Made by a program: the position numbers and the translations under genes. Below are positions 8,138-14,650 of a stretch of 43,001 bases of DNA, piece by piece. Position 1 is the stretch's first letter; each line of letters opens with the position of its first letter. The notes beneath the pieces were generated by a model. It saw only the letters and a list, made by a program, of their open reading frames with translations. It was not told the origin of the DNA and did not search any database. The stretch comes from a virus, in IMG/VR virus record IMGVR_UViG_3300042306_000576, positions 1-43,001 of that record. One strand, given 5' to 3'.

Positions 8138-8422
8138 TTAATCTATTGGTTCAAAAACTGTCTTTGTTACCTCTTTTGGTTTTACAAAAGAAATTCCCAC
8201 TAAAGTTTCGTTATCTCCGTAAGAATCTGTCGATCTTTCCACTCTTAAGTAGATACCTTGCTCCTTATCAATACTGTAAATTTCTACTTTACGTGACTCG
8301 TTACCTTCAGATTTCTCTGACCAATAATCCTGGGGTTGGCTTGTTTCCACTAAATCAAACTTCTGTTTCAAAGCATAGAAACTCAAATCTTTTAACGCTT
8401 CGTTAATTATTCCTAATTCCAT
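8138..8422 (-). CDS. Small acidic protein, paralog family A, copy 1
   Basis: 94 aa. The C-terminus VERSTDSYGDNETL ... FVKPKEVTKTVFE matches copies 2 and 3. The start overlaps the nucleotidyltransferase-like gene by 20 bases, so it is translated in the same operon. Confidence 0.75.
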   Translation of the reverse strand: MELGIINEALKDLSFYALKQKFDLVETSQPQDYWSEKSEGNESRKVEIYSIDKEQGIYLRVERSTDSYGDNETLVGISFVKPKEVTKTVFEPID

Positions 8423-9143
8423 TTTTTAATCCTTTAATTTTTGTTATATAATCGTATTTTGGTTTCTCCAATATTGGATAATTCTCTATAGCGAATAATG
8501 CTATATATCGGGGGAAATGCTTTATGATATTATCTTTTAGCTGTTTTCTGTACCCTACTGCATAGTGTAAATCTTTATATCTTTCATAGGCCATCACAGC
8601 TGTCTCCTCAAACACTACATCGCACTTTTCCTCGAAAGTTAAGACTTCCCATTTTCTTGGGTCTAGCTCAACTTCGCAATCATCTTTTAATAACCTTGTG
8701 TACATCGGTACTGGGTTAATTAAAGTGTGTAGATAATCATGCTCATCAGTGTCTTCGTTTACAGCATTTGTGAAAAAGCTTTCCTTATTCATCTCCAATC
8801 GACTTCTCCTAACCTTAGGTAGAATTTCTTCCCAATAAGGTACAAGCTCTTCCACTAAATCTACATCTATGCTATAGCCCTTTTTCAAAAGAAACTGTAT
8901 ATCAAACAAATGCTTGTCCCAATTGTTATCCCAAAACATGTGGGAGGCTTTAAGTGAAATCATCAACTCAGGTTTTAGAAATCCCTCTGTTTGGTACTTG
9001 TAGATCACTTTGTTTTCTAAGTACTCTACCCCCGGCAACTTTTCTAGATACTCAGTGTCTTTGACTGCAATATCTAAATCCTTAGGCTCTCTAGGAAAGT
9101 CTGGGAAATAGTGTTTTATTGCTGTGGATCCTATTGTAACCAT
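8403..9143 (-). CDS. Nucleotidyltransferase-like protein
   Basis: 246 aa. The N-terminus GSTAIKHYFPDFPREPKDLDIAV has the GS...DxD arrangement of the Pol-beta-type nucleotidyltransferase fold. A further acidic pair follows near KHLFDIQ. The rest is helical and rich in aromatic residues. In the family the two acids bind metal and transfer a nucleotide to a protein, RNA or small molecule. The substrate cannot be told here. It overlaps the 87-aa gene upstream by 1 base. A toxin-type or tRNA-modifying role is possible but unsupported. Confidence 0.7.
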   Translation of the reverse strand: MVTIGSTAIKHYFPDFPREPKDLDIAVKDTEYLEKLPGVEYLENKVIYKYQTEGFLKPELMISLKASHMFWDNNWDKHLFDIQFLLKKGYSIDVDLVEELVPYWEEILPKVRRSRLEMNKESFFTNAVNEDTDEHDYLHTLINPVPMYTRLLKDDCEVELDPRKWEVLTFEEKCDVVFEETAVMAYERYKDLHYAVGYRKQLKDNIIKHFPRYIALFAIENYPILEKPKYDYITKIKGLKNGIRNN

Positions 9144-9406
9144 TAGCTAAACTTTAATTTTTCAATTTTAGCAAAACACTCCTCTGTTACTCTTATACAG
9201 TCTTTTACATCTACAGACTCTTTTTGTGCAACCTCCATATACTTTTTTAAAGCGTGGGTCACACTAGGGAAATGGTATTCCCTTGAAGAAATATAAGGTG
9301 TTCCGTCTGCCTTTTCTTTCTCTTCTGTCATTACTAAAGTACAATTGTAACTGTCTTGTACATTGATATAATTCTCTTCGTCAATCTGTAACTTTTTATT
9401 TTTCAT
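9143..9406 (-). CDS. Unknown phage protein, 87 aa
   Basis: Not recognised. Soluble and mixed charge, opening KNKKLQIDEENYINVQD with an ISSREYHFPSVTHALKKY segment. Overlaps both neighbours, which indicates translational coupling. Confidence 0.7.
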   Translation of the reverse strand: MKNKKLQIDEENYINVQDSYNCTLVMTEEKEKADGTPYISSREYHFPSVTHALKKYMEVAQKESVDVKDCIRVTEECFAKIEKLKFS

Positions 9407-9701
9407 TTGCTTTGTTTAATTTAATGTGTTTCTCTAACCATTCTATTCTTGGTGCTATCTCTCCTATTTTCCAATAGTATGCCTCTAATTGAATGTAAGC
9501 TATAAAAGACTTAACACTTTCAAATAGCCCTGGTCTATTTGCTTTTATGTATTTCTTTAGTATCATATACTCTTCGAGTGTAACTTTACTATGCCCATAC
9601 ATTCCTACTGCCCAACCACATAGCCCATCTCTAAATAGTTCTTGATGCTCTCGCATATCAATTAGCAACTCCTTTATACTTCTAACTTTTTGTTCTGCCA
9701 T
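9396..9701 (-). CDS. Unknown phage protein, 101 aa
   Basis: Not recognised as an enzyme. Helical, with LFRDGLCGWAVGMY and LEEYMILKKYIKANRP. Proteins of this look recur beside wHTH regulators in Bacteroidetes phages (from memory, not searched). Directly follows the winged-helix gene. Confidence 0.7.
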   Translation of the reverse strand: MAEQKVRSIKELLIDMREHQELFRDGLCGWAVGMYGHSKVTLEEYMILKKYIKANRPGLFESVKSFIAYIQLEAYYWKIGEIAPRIEWLEKHIKLNKANEK

Positions 9702-9702
9702 C

Positions 9703-10125
9703 TTATATCTTTTTTATTAAATTAGCTACATTTTTCCAATCATCATCAATTGCCGAATTTCTTTTTTTGTATAAATTTCTCAGGGCATCTAATGCATTTT
9801 TAAGTCTTTCTTTTTTTGTATCGGACGTTATTTTTTCCTTATTGGGTAAGTTATTTGTCAGGTCCCATTCTATTACGGTCCTGCCACTTACTTTACACTG
9901 TCTTTCTTTTGTCTCGTAGACAACACCTAAGTCCCTTAGTTGAGAAAGTAGTTTCCAAGAGTGTTTTACTTTTATTTGATTTTTTTCTATGTACTCTTGT
10001 AACTCTCCTGCAGTGCAAGGTGCTGAGTTTATCAGAGCACCGTATGTTGCTAGTCTTAGTTTTGATAGTAATCCCTCTGATTTTATCTTATTATAGCAAT
10101 CAATTGATGTTTGTCTTGTACTCAT
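9703..10125 (-). CDS. Winged-helix DNA-binding protein
   Basis: 140 aa. The N-terminal two thirds match a common phage wHTH pattern: YNKIKSEGLLSKLRLATY, then CTAGELQEYI (recognition region), LLSQLRDLGVVYET and the wing KVSGRTVIEWDLT. Probably a transcriptional regulator. The C-terminal 40 residues are basic and helical. It is the last gene before the RNA locus and begins the operon that runs down to 7453. Confidence 0.75.
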   Translation of the reverse strand: MSTRQTSIDCYNKIKSEGLLSKLRLATYGALINSAPCTAGELQEYIEKNQIKVKHSWKLLSQLRDLGVVYETKERQCKVSGRTVIEWDLTNNLPNKEKITSDTKKERLKNALDALRNLYKKRNSAIDDDWKNVANLIKKI

Positions 10126-10140
10126 GTTTTAACTTATTAG

Positions 10141-10282
10141 TAAAAGAGGGAGGAATCGAACCTCCGATGCTAAGTCACTTACTCCAACCAACTACTTCTT
10201 GTTACGTACCTTGAGCCTTTACGATTGACCGTCACATTAGTCCCACTCACAGTTCAGGAGCGACCTTATCTGCTACTCTTCC
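10141..10282 (-). tRNA. tRNA-like unit 1 (142 nt, middle not canonical)
   Basis: A perfect T-arm (GGAGG, TTCGATT, CCTCC) is followed by CTCTTTT and A. A matching 5' strand GGAAGAG, with two G-T pairs, begins at 10282 and is followed by a D-loop-like AGATAAGGTC. The distance is about twice that of a tRNA and I cannot place a standard anticodon arm. Either the gene carries an insertion, is degenerate, or is a tRNA-shaped end on a larger RNA. The 5' part looks like serine or tyrosine tRNAs. Confidence 0.35.
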
Positions 10283-10288
10283 ATTTTG

Positions 10289-10494
10289 TGGGGCCGGCAG
10301 AACTCGAATCTGCACGGAGCTTTCACAGTTAATGTACACTTACTGCTTTCACTTTTGAGTCATTTCCATTGTTGTATGTCTAAGTCCTTAGCAGACCCTG
10401 AATTGGTTAATTACTCCAAAACTTCAATACTTCTTTGTTACTGCTCTTACCACCTACTTCTAGCAGGTATGCCTTCCAATTACATCACGTCCCC
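10289..10494 (-). tRNA. tRNA-like unit 2 (206 nt, arginine-type 5' half)
   Basis: The T-arm GCAGA, TTCGAGT, TCTGC is followed by CGGCCCC and A. The 5' strand GGGGACG pairs with one mismatch. The D-arm TGATGTAATTGGAAGGCATA is typical of phage tRNA-Arg(UCU). It is followed by CCTGC-TAGAA-GTAGG, where the expected anticodon arm would be CCTGC-TTCTAA-GCAGG. About 130 extra bases follow before the T-arm. An intron-like insertion in the anticodon loop is one reading, decay another. Confidence 0.4.
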
Positions 10495-10592
10495 ATTTGA
10501 TGTCTTTCCATCAGTCACCCGTTAGATTGTGCTCTCTAGACTTTATGGGTAAGCCTCGTTAACCGTAAGCATTTCGGCTCGTCTGCAACTTA

Positions 10593-10629
10593 ACATAAAC
10601 CTGTGACGAGGTTTCCTTATTGTTTATGT
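10593..10629 (-). ncRNA. Long hairpin between tRNA units 2 and 3
   Basis: ACATAAAC (10593-10600) pairs perfectly with GTTTATGT (10622-10629). CCTCGT/ACGAGG and ACCC/GGGT pairings occur in the same spacer (10495-10638). No ORF here has coding character, so the spacer is probably part of a structured transcript. Confidence 0.5.
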
Positions 10630-10638
10630 CTTGCTAAG

Positions 10639-10712
10639 TGGTCCAGCATGGTCTCGAACCATGGACTCCCTGATTATGAGTCAGGTGCTCTAACCAACTG
10701 AGCTACAGGACC
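10639..10712 (-). tRNA. tRNA with CAU anticodon (Met or lysidine-modified Ile)
   Basis: Canonical 74-nt cloverleaf. Acceptor GGTCCTG/CTGGACC has one mismatch, the D-arm is GCTC-AGTTGGTTA-GAGC, the anticodon arm CCTGA-CTCATAA-TCAGG has anticodon CAT, and the T-arm is CATGG-TTCGAGA-CCATG. A73 is the discriminator and CCA is not encoded. Phages often carry the Ile2 type, but elongator Met cannot be excluded by eye. Confidence 0.93.
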
Positions 10713-11016
10713 AATTTGGGGAGATGTCGTTCTCCCCGGACGTGTTAGGCTGCAGATCTCATCTGTACCCCACCAAGTGTATAAACGTCAGCGTTTATTT
10801 TTGAAATTAATTCTCCTTATTACCTACTTATTGCCAATCAATACTATTTCACCCCCAATAACACCGGCTGTTTAAGGCACAACCGATAAAGCCTAGGTCT
10901 CTGATTTCTCATCGACTCCACCACCTTGTTTATAGTTCAAGGAAACTTTTGTGGAGGTGCCGGGCTCTGCCCCCGGGTCTTGCTCAAATTCAATAATAAA
11001 TCAACAAATCATTTCG
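10713..11016 (-). ncRNA. Hairpin-dense spacer, probable structured RNA
   Basis: No credible ORF in about 300 bases, but many perfect inverted repeats: GGGGAGA/TCTCCCC (10718-10737), CAGAT/ATCTG (10753-10765), ATAAACG/CGTTTAT with a four-base loop (10781-10798), CTCCAC/GTGGAG enclosing CTTG/CAAG (about 10915-10958), and CCGGG/CCCGG just after. Such density is unusual for an AT-rich spacer and points to a folded RNA. Ornate RNAs (GOLLD, ROOL) are known beside phage tRNAs. I cannot confirm membership. Confidence 0.55.
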
Positions 11017-11138
11017 TGATTGAGACAGGATTCGAACCTGTATAAATGGATAGGGAACCATTCTCCAATTGTAAGTTTGGCAACTCAGTCTATTTTTTAA
11101 GCATATCTGCTTGCGTCTACCAATTCCGCCACTCAATC
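11017..11138 (-). tRNA. tRNA-Leu(UAA)-like unit with insertion (122 nt)
   Basis: The acceptor GATTGAG/CTCAATC is perfect, A73 is present, and the T-arm is ACAGG-TTCGAAT-CCTGT. The D-arm GCGGAATTGGTAGACGC is diagnostic of leucine tRNAs. CTTAAAA, the leucine UAA anticodon loop, is present, but its flanks pair only weakly. They lie inside a longer helix GCAA..CAG/CTG..TTGC. The unit is some 37 nt longer than a normal tRNA-Leu. AATGG/CCATT forms a variable-arm-like hairpin before the T-arm. Best evidence in the locus for a tRNA with an expanded middle. Confidence 0.5.
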
Positions 11139-11393
11139 ATTTCCCCCATGTGGGGGCACTTGTCAAGGTCCGAGGTAGCGTGCTCAAGTCAAATGACTGA
11201 GCCTCGAATCTTCAATATCAAAATAACACAATAACCTATAAAAAATGGTAAAGCTTGGACTGAAAACGCCACACACCTACTTTACCTGGTAGGAGTCTTT
11301 TTATGCGTACTGGTCGCAACCTACAGGACCAACCGTGAGACTAGCTTCCTCCGTTGGTAGTCATCGTCCTAGTGCTAGTTCAGATGACTGCTG
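11139..11393 (-). ncRNA. Hairpin-dense spacer, probable structured RNA
   Basis: Gene-free. Perfect stems: CCCCC/GGGGG with loop ATGT (11143-11156), nested CGAG/CTCG, GCTCA/TGAGC and GTC/GAC (11171-11206), CCTAC/GTAGG (11276-11293), CCAAC/GTTGG (about 11330-11357) and GTCATC/GATGAC (11360-11388). The nested three-tier arm is the strongest single sign of RNA structure in the window. Confidence 0.55.
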
Positions 11394-11473
11394 CTGTTAG
11401 GGCCGGACTCGAACCGGAGAAGCAACCATTTTACTGGACTCGGGAACCAATCCCTCATTACGCCCACCTAACA
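11394..11473 (-). tRNA. tRNA-like unit 5 (about 80 nt, atypical)
   Basis: Acceptor TGTTAGG/CCTAACA and T-loop TTCGAGT with a four-pair core CCGG/CCGG. The length is normal, but neither a D-stem nor a seven-base anticodon loop can be placed. Instead ATTGG/CCAGT encloses TTCCCGAGT, similar to the TGGTTCCC hairpin in the leucine-like unit. Possibly degenerate. Confidence 0.35.
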
Positions 11474-11540
11474 AAATGAGCCCGTCTTTCCGAGCAGTCA
11501 ACATTGTGCAATTAGTGGGGCACGTTGCTCATAACCATTG

Positions 11541-11648
11541 GTACCGGTGAGAGACTCGAACTCTCATCTGCTGACAAATTAAGAGATGCTATCTCAGTCA
11601 ACATGTTAACCCAAGGTGGTATTTATTCCCACTTACACCAACCGGTAC
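11541..11648 (-). tRNA. tRNA-like unit 6 (about 107 nt, atypical middle)
   Basis: Acceptor TACCGGT/ACCGGTA is perfect, with T-arm GAGAG-TTCGAGT-CTCTC. The D-arm GTGTAAGTGGGAATAAATAC is plausible. The segment between D-arm and T-arm is about 51 nt (22 expected) and holds GAGAT/ATCTC and CTGA/TCAG pairings rather than a clear anticodon arm. Identity not assignable. Confidence 0.38.
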
Positions 11649-11790
11649 TCTATTTTACCAACCTGTGTCTTTCATGTAGCCTACCGAGTTATCAGTTACG
11701 GGGCTTGTACATGAGCAGGGTTTCTGATTGAGTGCAATGAGTAACGTTTTCCTACTGTAAACCCTTATTCGGAAATTAATACACTCTACT
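11649..11790 (-). ncRNA. Structured spacer upstream of the tRNA-like array
   Basis: CATGTA (11673-11678) pairs with TACATG (11708-11713) inside CCTG/CAGG (11662-11665 with 11716-11719). GCC/GGC stack inside. No coding ORF. It continues the hairpin-rich character of the locus up to the HNH gene end. Confidence 0.45.
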
Positions 11791-11792
11791 TC

Positions 11793-12131
11793 TCAATTAA
11801 CAGCGAGCATTGGTAAATTATTTTTGTTTTTAAAATAATGCTGTATATTTTCTTTTCTTGTTAACCATTCTAAATTAGAAAAATGATTATTTAACTTACT
11901 TCCATCTATGTGATTTACAGTTTCTTTGTTATTAATGTTTTCTACAAAATATTTAGCAACAAGTATATGTATTTTTACTTTAGTTACCTTGCCTTTTGTA
12001 GATATATTACAATATAAATACCCCCTAGCATTGATGTTTAGCCTTAACACTTTACCTTTTTTATTACGAAAATTACCATTATCTGATATTTCGTAATTAC
12101 TATTTTCTAAGAGGGTTTTCCAATTTTCCAT
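11793..12131 (-). CDS. HNH homing endonuclease with NUMOD4 domain
   Basis: 112 aa. The N-terminal NUMOD4-type DNA-binding part (WKTLLENSNYEISDNGNFRN, then RGYLYCNI) is followed by an HNH_3-type core: KIHILVAKYF, VNHIDGSKLNNHFSNLEWLT. Such enzymes cut DNA at a homing site and spread themselves, often within introns or beside tRNA genes. It sits in the middle of the RNA locus behind its own probable terminator/leader, so it is likely a mobile insertion there. The C-terminus is short and may be slightly truncated. Confidence 0.88.
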   Translation of the reverse strand: MENWKTLLENSNYEISDNGNFRNKKGKVLRLNINARGYLYCNISTKGKVTKVKIHILVAKYFVENINNKETVNHIDGSKLNNHFSNLEWLTRKENIQHYFKNKNNLPMLAVN

Positions 12132-12142
12132 AACATCAATTT

Positions 12143-12178
12143 AAAAATAAAGGTTTTATACATTATGGATAACCTTTA
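12143..12178 (-). terminator. Terminator-like hairpin before the HNH gene
   Basis: Minus strand TAAAGGTT (12171-12178) pairs perfectly over 8 bases with AACCTTTA (12148-12155), followed by five T. It ends a transcript coming from the gene-free region 12179-12658. Confidence 0.7.
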
Positions 12179-12658
12179 ACCATCTACCATTACTGATAGT
12201 ATCTTTATGCAAATTAAGTAATCAACCTATATCTTCCATTTACCACTATTACAGGTAACTTGTTTTGATTTTATGATTTGTCTTCGGCACTTATTTACAA
12301 AGGTATTCAATGTTTAACCTATTACATAAATTCCGTACTACCTGTGTAGGGGGGAATGCCCGAGTTAACTCAAGACCCTCTGCCTTACGTCTATTTACTA
12401 TAAAAACACACATCCATCAAGATTGGGAGAAAATTTGGATTGTTTGACTGCCTTACTCAAGCTCTCACCTAATTGGGGATGCAGCTCCATTTTATCATAC
12501 TTAACAAACATAACACCTCTTGATAGTGTTGTAATTCTGTTATGTTTTAAATCAATAGCGGGATTAGTGCCCAAGTCGCAAAGCTCACAGGCTTATACAT
12601 ATCCTATCTATACTTATCAGTCAATTACTTGTTTGTCTTTCTATGTGTGGCTTATGTT
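12179..12658 (-). ncRNA. Gene-free region downstream of SPFH gene, probable structured RNA
   Basis: About 480 bases without a convincing ORF. It contains CATAAC/GTTATG with inner AACAC/GTGTT (about 12508-12543), GGG/CCC pairs, and AAGGCAGTCAAA, which also occurs at the 5' end of the small RNA at 13694-13914. A -7-like TACCTTTG lies at 12298-12305 without a good -33. It ends in the hairpin at 12143-12178. It may be the upstream half of the RNA locus split by the HNH gene. Confidence 0.45.
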
Positions 12659-13504
12659 TTACTTTCTATTCAACATGATACCTGTACCGGCACCAAAAAC
12701 GTTATTATTACCGTAAGGAGATACCCCTCTTTGTGCCCAAATTCTTTCAGTTTCTGCTTTGTATAACTCTAACATCTTAGGCTGTGACATTATCTCTTTT
12801 GTTTTAGCATCGAATTGTGCCGCTTCAAAATTACCCTTTGCTACCGCTACTTTTCTCATAGCTTCTTGCTGTGCCTGCTCGGTTTGTGACTTAATAGTTG
12901 CTGTCTCTTGTATAACTTTAATCTTTTTATTAATAGCGGCTCTGTATGAATCAGGAATAGACATGCTTGTTACAGCTAAGTTTGATAAATCAAATCCCTC
13001 TTTATTTAAGGCAATTGCCAAAGTCTTAGATACGTTTGCCTCATAGATATTTCTGTGTTGTAATAAACTGTCAGAGGCAAAACCTACTGCATTGTCTAAT
13101 AACTCTTTCCTAACGATAGTTTTAACTCTTGTATCAATTAACTTATCCATATCAACTCTGTACTTGATAAACAAATCAGACGCTCTTTCTCTTTGTAGTT
13201 GAATATTCAAAGCAACATCTAATCCAAATGTAGCTCCATCTGACGATGTTACGTTGATTCGAGTGTCGTTACCTTCTTCATCTTTAGCACTCCAAATCTT
13301 GTGTTGTACATTAGTTGGGTACAAGAATACATCTTGTGTTGGAGGAAAATAGAAGATAAAACCTGATGCCATTTCTACATTTGGTACACCTTTGTCATTT
13401 CCAATTTGATCTACTATCAATGCTACCTCAGAAGAATCTGCTGTTGTACATGATGTAAATGTCATTACTAATACTAAACTCAATAACCCTAATACTTTTT
13501 TCAT
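12659..13504 (-). CDS. SPFH/prohibitin-like lipoprotein
   Basis: 281 aa. The N-terminus is a lipoprotein signal (KKVLGLLSLVLVMTFTSC, lipobox Cys at 19). The Band 7/SPFH domain follows: ALIVDQIG, a strand-rich middle with INVTSSDGATFGLDVALNI, and the helical region DLFIKYRVDMDKLIDTRVK ... LLDNAVG. Then comes a coiled coil (QTEQAQQEAMRKVAVAKGNFEAA). SPFH proteins oligomerise on membranes and, as in HflK/HflC, control proteases. The lipid anchor would place this one on the periplasmic side. A role in remodelling the envelope or excluding other phages is a guess. Followed downstream by the RNA locus. Confidence 0.85.
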   Translation of the reverse strand: MKKVLGLLSLVLVMTFTSCTTADSSEVALIVDQIGNDKGVPNVEMASGFIFYFPPTQDVFLYPTNVQHKIWSAKDEEGNDTRINVTSSDGATFGLDVALNIQLQRERASDLFIKYRVDMDKLIDTRVKTIVRKELLDNAVGFASDSLLQHRNIYEANVSKTLAIALNKEGFDLSNLAVTSMSIPDSYRAAINKKIKVIQETATIKSQTEQAQQEAMRKVAVAKGNFEAAQFDAKTKEIMSQPKMLELYKAETERIWAQRGVSPYGNNNVFGAGTGIMLNRK

Positions 13505-13507
13505 TCT

Positions 13508-13681
13508 TTACTTTTTAAATTTTGTGAATAATTTTGTTTTTCCAATAACGAACCCTAATAAAAAGAGCCCGATCAATCCTGCTATGTTCATAAGAGTGTT
13601 TCCTGCATTTAGCATAGACAACAACTTCATAAATATAAGTACTGAACAAAAGATACCTATAATACTGATTAAATACTTCAT
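13508..13681 (-). CDS. Small membrane protein, 57 aa
   Basis: Start chosen at MKYLISIIGIF. A start at 13714 would run into the end of the upstream RNA. Two hydrophobic segments (about 4-22 and 30-48) span nearly the whole protein, with a basic end KTKLFTKFKK. It sits 3 bases from the SPFH gene and may be its membrane partner. Confidence 0.7.
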   Translation of the reverse strand: MKYLISIIGIFCSVLIFMKLLSMLNAGNTLMNIAGLIGLFLLGFVIGKTKLFTKFKK

Positions 13682-13693
13682 TTTTTCCTTTTT

Positions 13694-13914
13694 TAAAAAA
13701 CACACCGTCATCAAGGTTGAAATAAGGTAGTTTACTATTTACACTGGTTCTGTAAGTCCAGGATTATTTCTACTTTATTATACTAAGCTAGGTCTAATGT
13801 TCCTTGTTACATTAAGAGTCGTCACAATATAGGCGACTGCTATATCAGGGCGTGGGCTATAAATACTACCAATTCTTACCTCTTTGACTGCCTTTCTCAG
13901 TGTGTTGTTATTTT
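13694..13914 (-). ncRNA. Promoter-driven structured small RNA
   Basis: Starts a few bases after the -7 element at 13921. Its 5' AACACAC (13900-13906) can pair with the 3' GTGTGTT (13699-13705), which runs into a T-tract, so the two ends close into a helix. Inside are TAATGT/ACATTA, AGTCG/CGACT and TATAG/CTATA. No ORF fits. It contains AAGGCAGTCAAA (also near 12440) and CAGTGTAAATAGTA (also at 21801). It may be a free RNA or the leader of the SPFH operon. Confidence 0.6.
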
Positions 13915-13920
13915 CTTCTG

Positions 13921-13951
13921 CAAAGATACAAACTATTTTTTAATCCTGCAA
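13921..13951 (-). promoter_or_regulatory. Bacteroidetes-type promoter
   Basis: -33 TTG (13949-13951), 20-base spacer, -7 TATCTTTG (13921-13928). It lies just after the stop of the PD-(D/E)XK gene and drives the small RNA and SPFH genes. Confidence 0.88.
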
Positions 13952-13954
13952 GCT

Positions 13955-14650
13955 TTATTTAAAATATTTTTTATAAATTTTATGATAGGCTTCTATTTCC
14001 TTAGCTACCTTATCAAACTTATTCAAAAATGTCTCTGCTCTTTCTTTAGAGTAAGGTGTTGGTATGTAAGCAATCTCTCCTGTTAATCTAAGAGGATACT
14101 TTTCTTGACCGTTCCCCTTTCTATCTACTAGCATTACACCTGAATAAGCAATCTTCTCTCCCTCTAACTCTCTTTGATAAGCGTATAGAGTTGTTTGTTG
14201 ATAATCATCTCCTCCGTAGTCTTTGGCTTTCTTATCAATTGCCCCAGTCTTTAAATCCTGGATTACTAAACCATTTTCCCCTTGGTACTCTTGGTCAATA
14301 AATCCTTGGATAACATAAGAACCTCTATCAACAACTACTTCAACCTCGTATTTTGCATTCTCCGGCCTTGTAATCTGAGATAGTACAGAAATATCAAACT
14401 CTGAAAGATCTGATGTCTCAAGCTTCTCTAAGAACTCTCCGCACTTACTACCATACTCTGTGAAGATATTTCCCTCTCCTCTGATACCTAAGAAGTAATT
14501 AGCAAAAAACTCTCCTCGATAAGCCTGTTCAGTAAACGACCCGTAGGCAGAATAACTAAGTTTCGGCATGCCCTCGTACTTCTTGTACTTTTCAGGGGTC
14601 TTCTCGTTTACCTCATATACTTTGGGTAAATCTAATAACTTATTTGTCAT
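13955..14650 (-). CDS. PD-(D/E)XK nuclease, RecB-like
   Basis: 231 aa. The nuclease core reads YVIQGFIDQEYQ (motif I D), LVIQDLKTGA (D-x-K) and QTTLYAYQRELEG (Q...Y helix), the order seen in RecB/Cas4-type exonucleases. The N-terminal half is helical (LSYSAYGSFTEQAYRGEFF). No cysteine cluster of Cas4 is present. It probably digests or processes DNA ends in phage recombination or host DNA breakdown. It overlaps the mobile GIY-YIG gene by 11 bases, and the exonuclease gene is just beyond, so the two nucleases were probably adjacent before that insertion. Confidence 0.85.
   Translation of the reverse strand: MTNKLLDLPKVYEVNEKTPEKYKKYEGMPKLSYSAYGSFTEQAYRGEFFANYFLGIRGEGNIFTEYGSKCGEFLEKLETSDLSEFDISVLSQITRPENAKYEVEVVVDRGSYVIQGFIDQEYQGENGLVIQDLKTGAIDKKAKDYGGDDYQQTTLYAYQRELEGEKIAYSGVMLVDRKGNGQEKYPLRLTGEIAYIPTPYSKERAETFLNKFDKVAKEIEAYHKIYKKYFK

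Noticed and set aside
9816-10214. 132-codon plus-strand ORF
   Set aside because: Opposite the winged-helix gene and tRNA-like unit 1. Leucine-rich antisense composition and no start context.
10713-11016. tmRNA gene
   Set aside because: GC-rich hairpin and T-loop-like pieces are present, but there is no tag ORF and no alanine-type acceptor end.
11017-11138. Classical group I intron in the leucine tRNA
   Set aside because: The extra length of about 37 nt is far below the smallest known group I introns and no P7 core is visible.
11200-11214. Seventh T-arm (CTCGAATC)
   Set aside because: The flanks do not form a T-stem and there is no acceptor strand.
13515-13703. 62-codon frame overlapping the 57-aa membrane protein
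   Set aside because: It is shifted relative to the better frame and would start inside the RNA terminator region.
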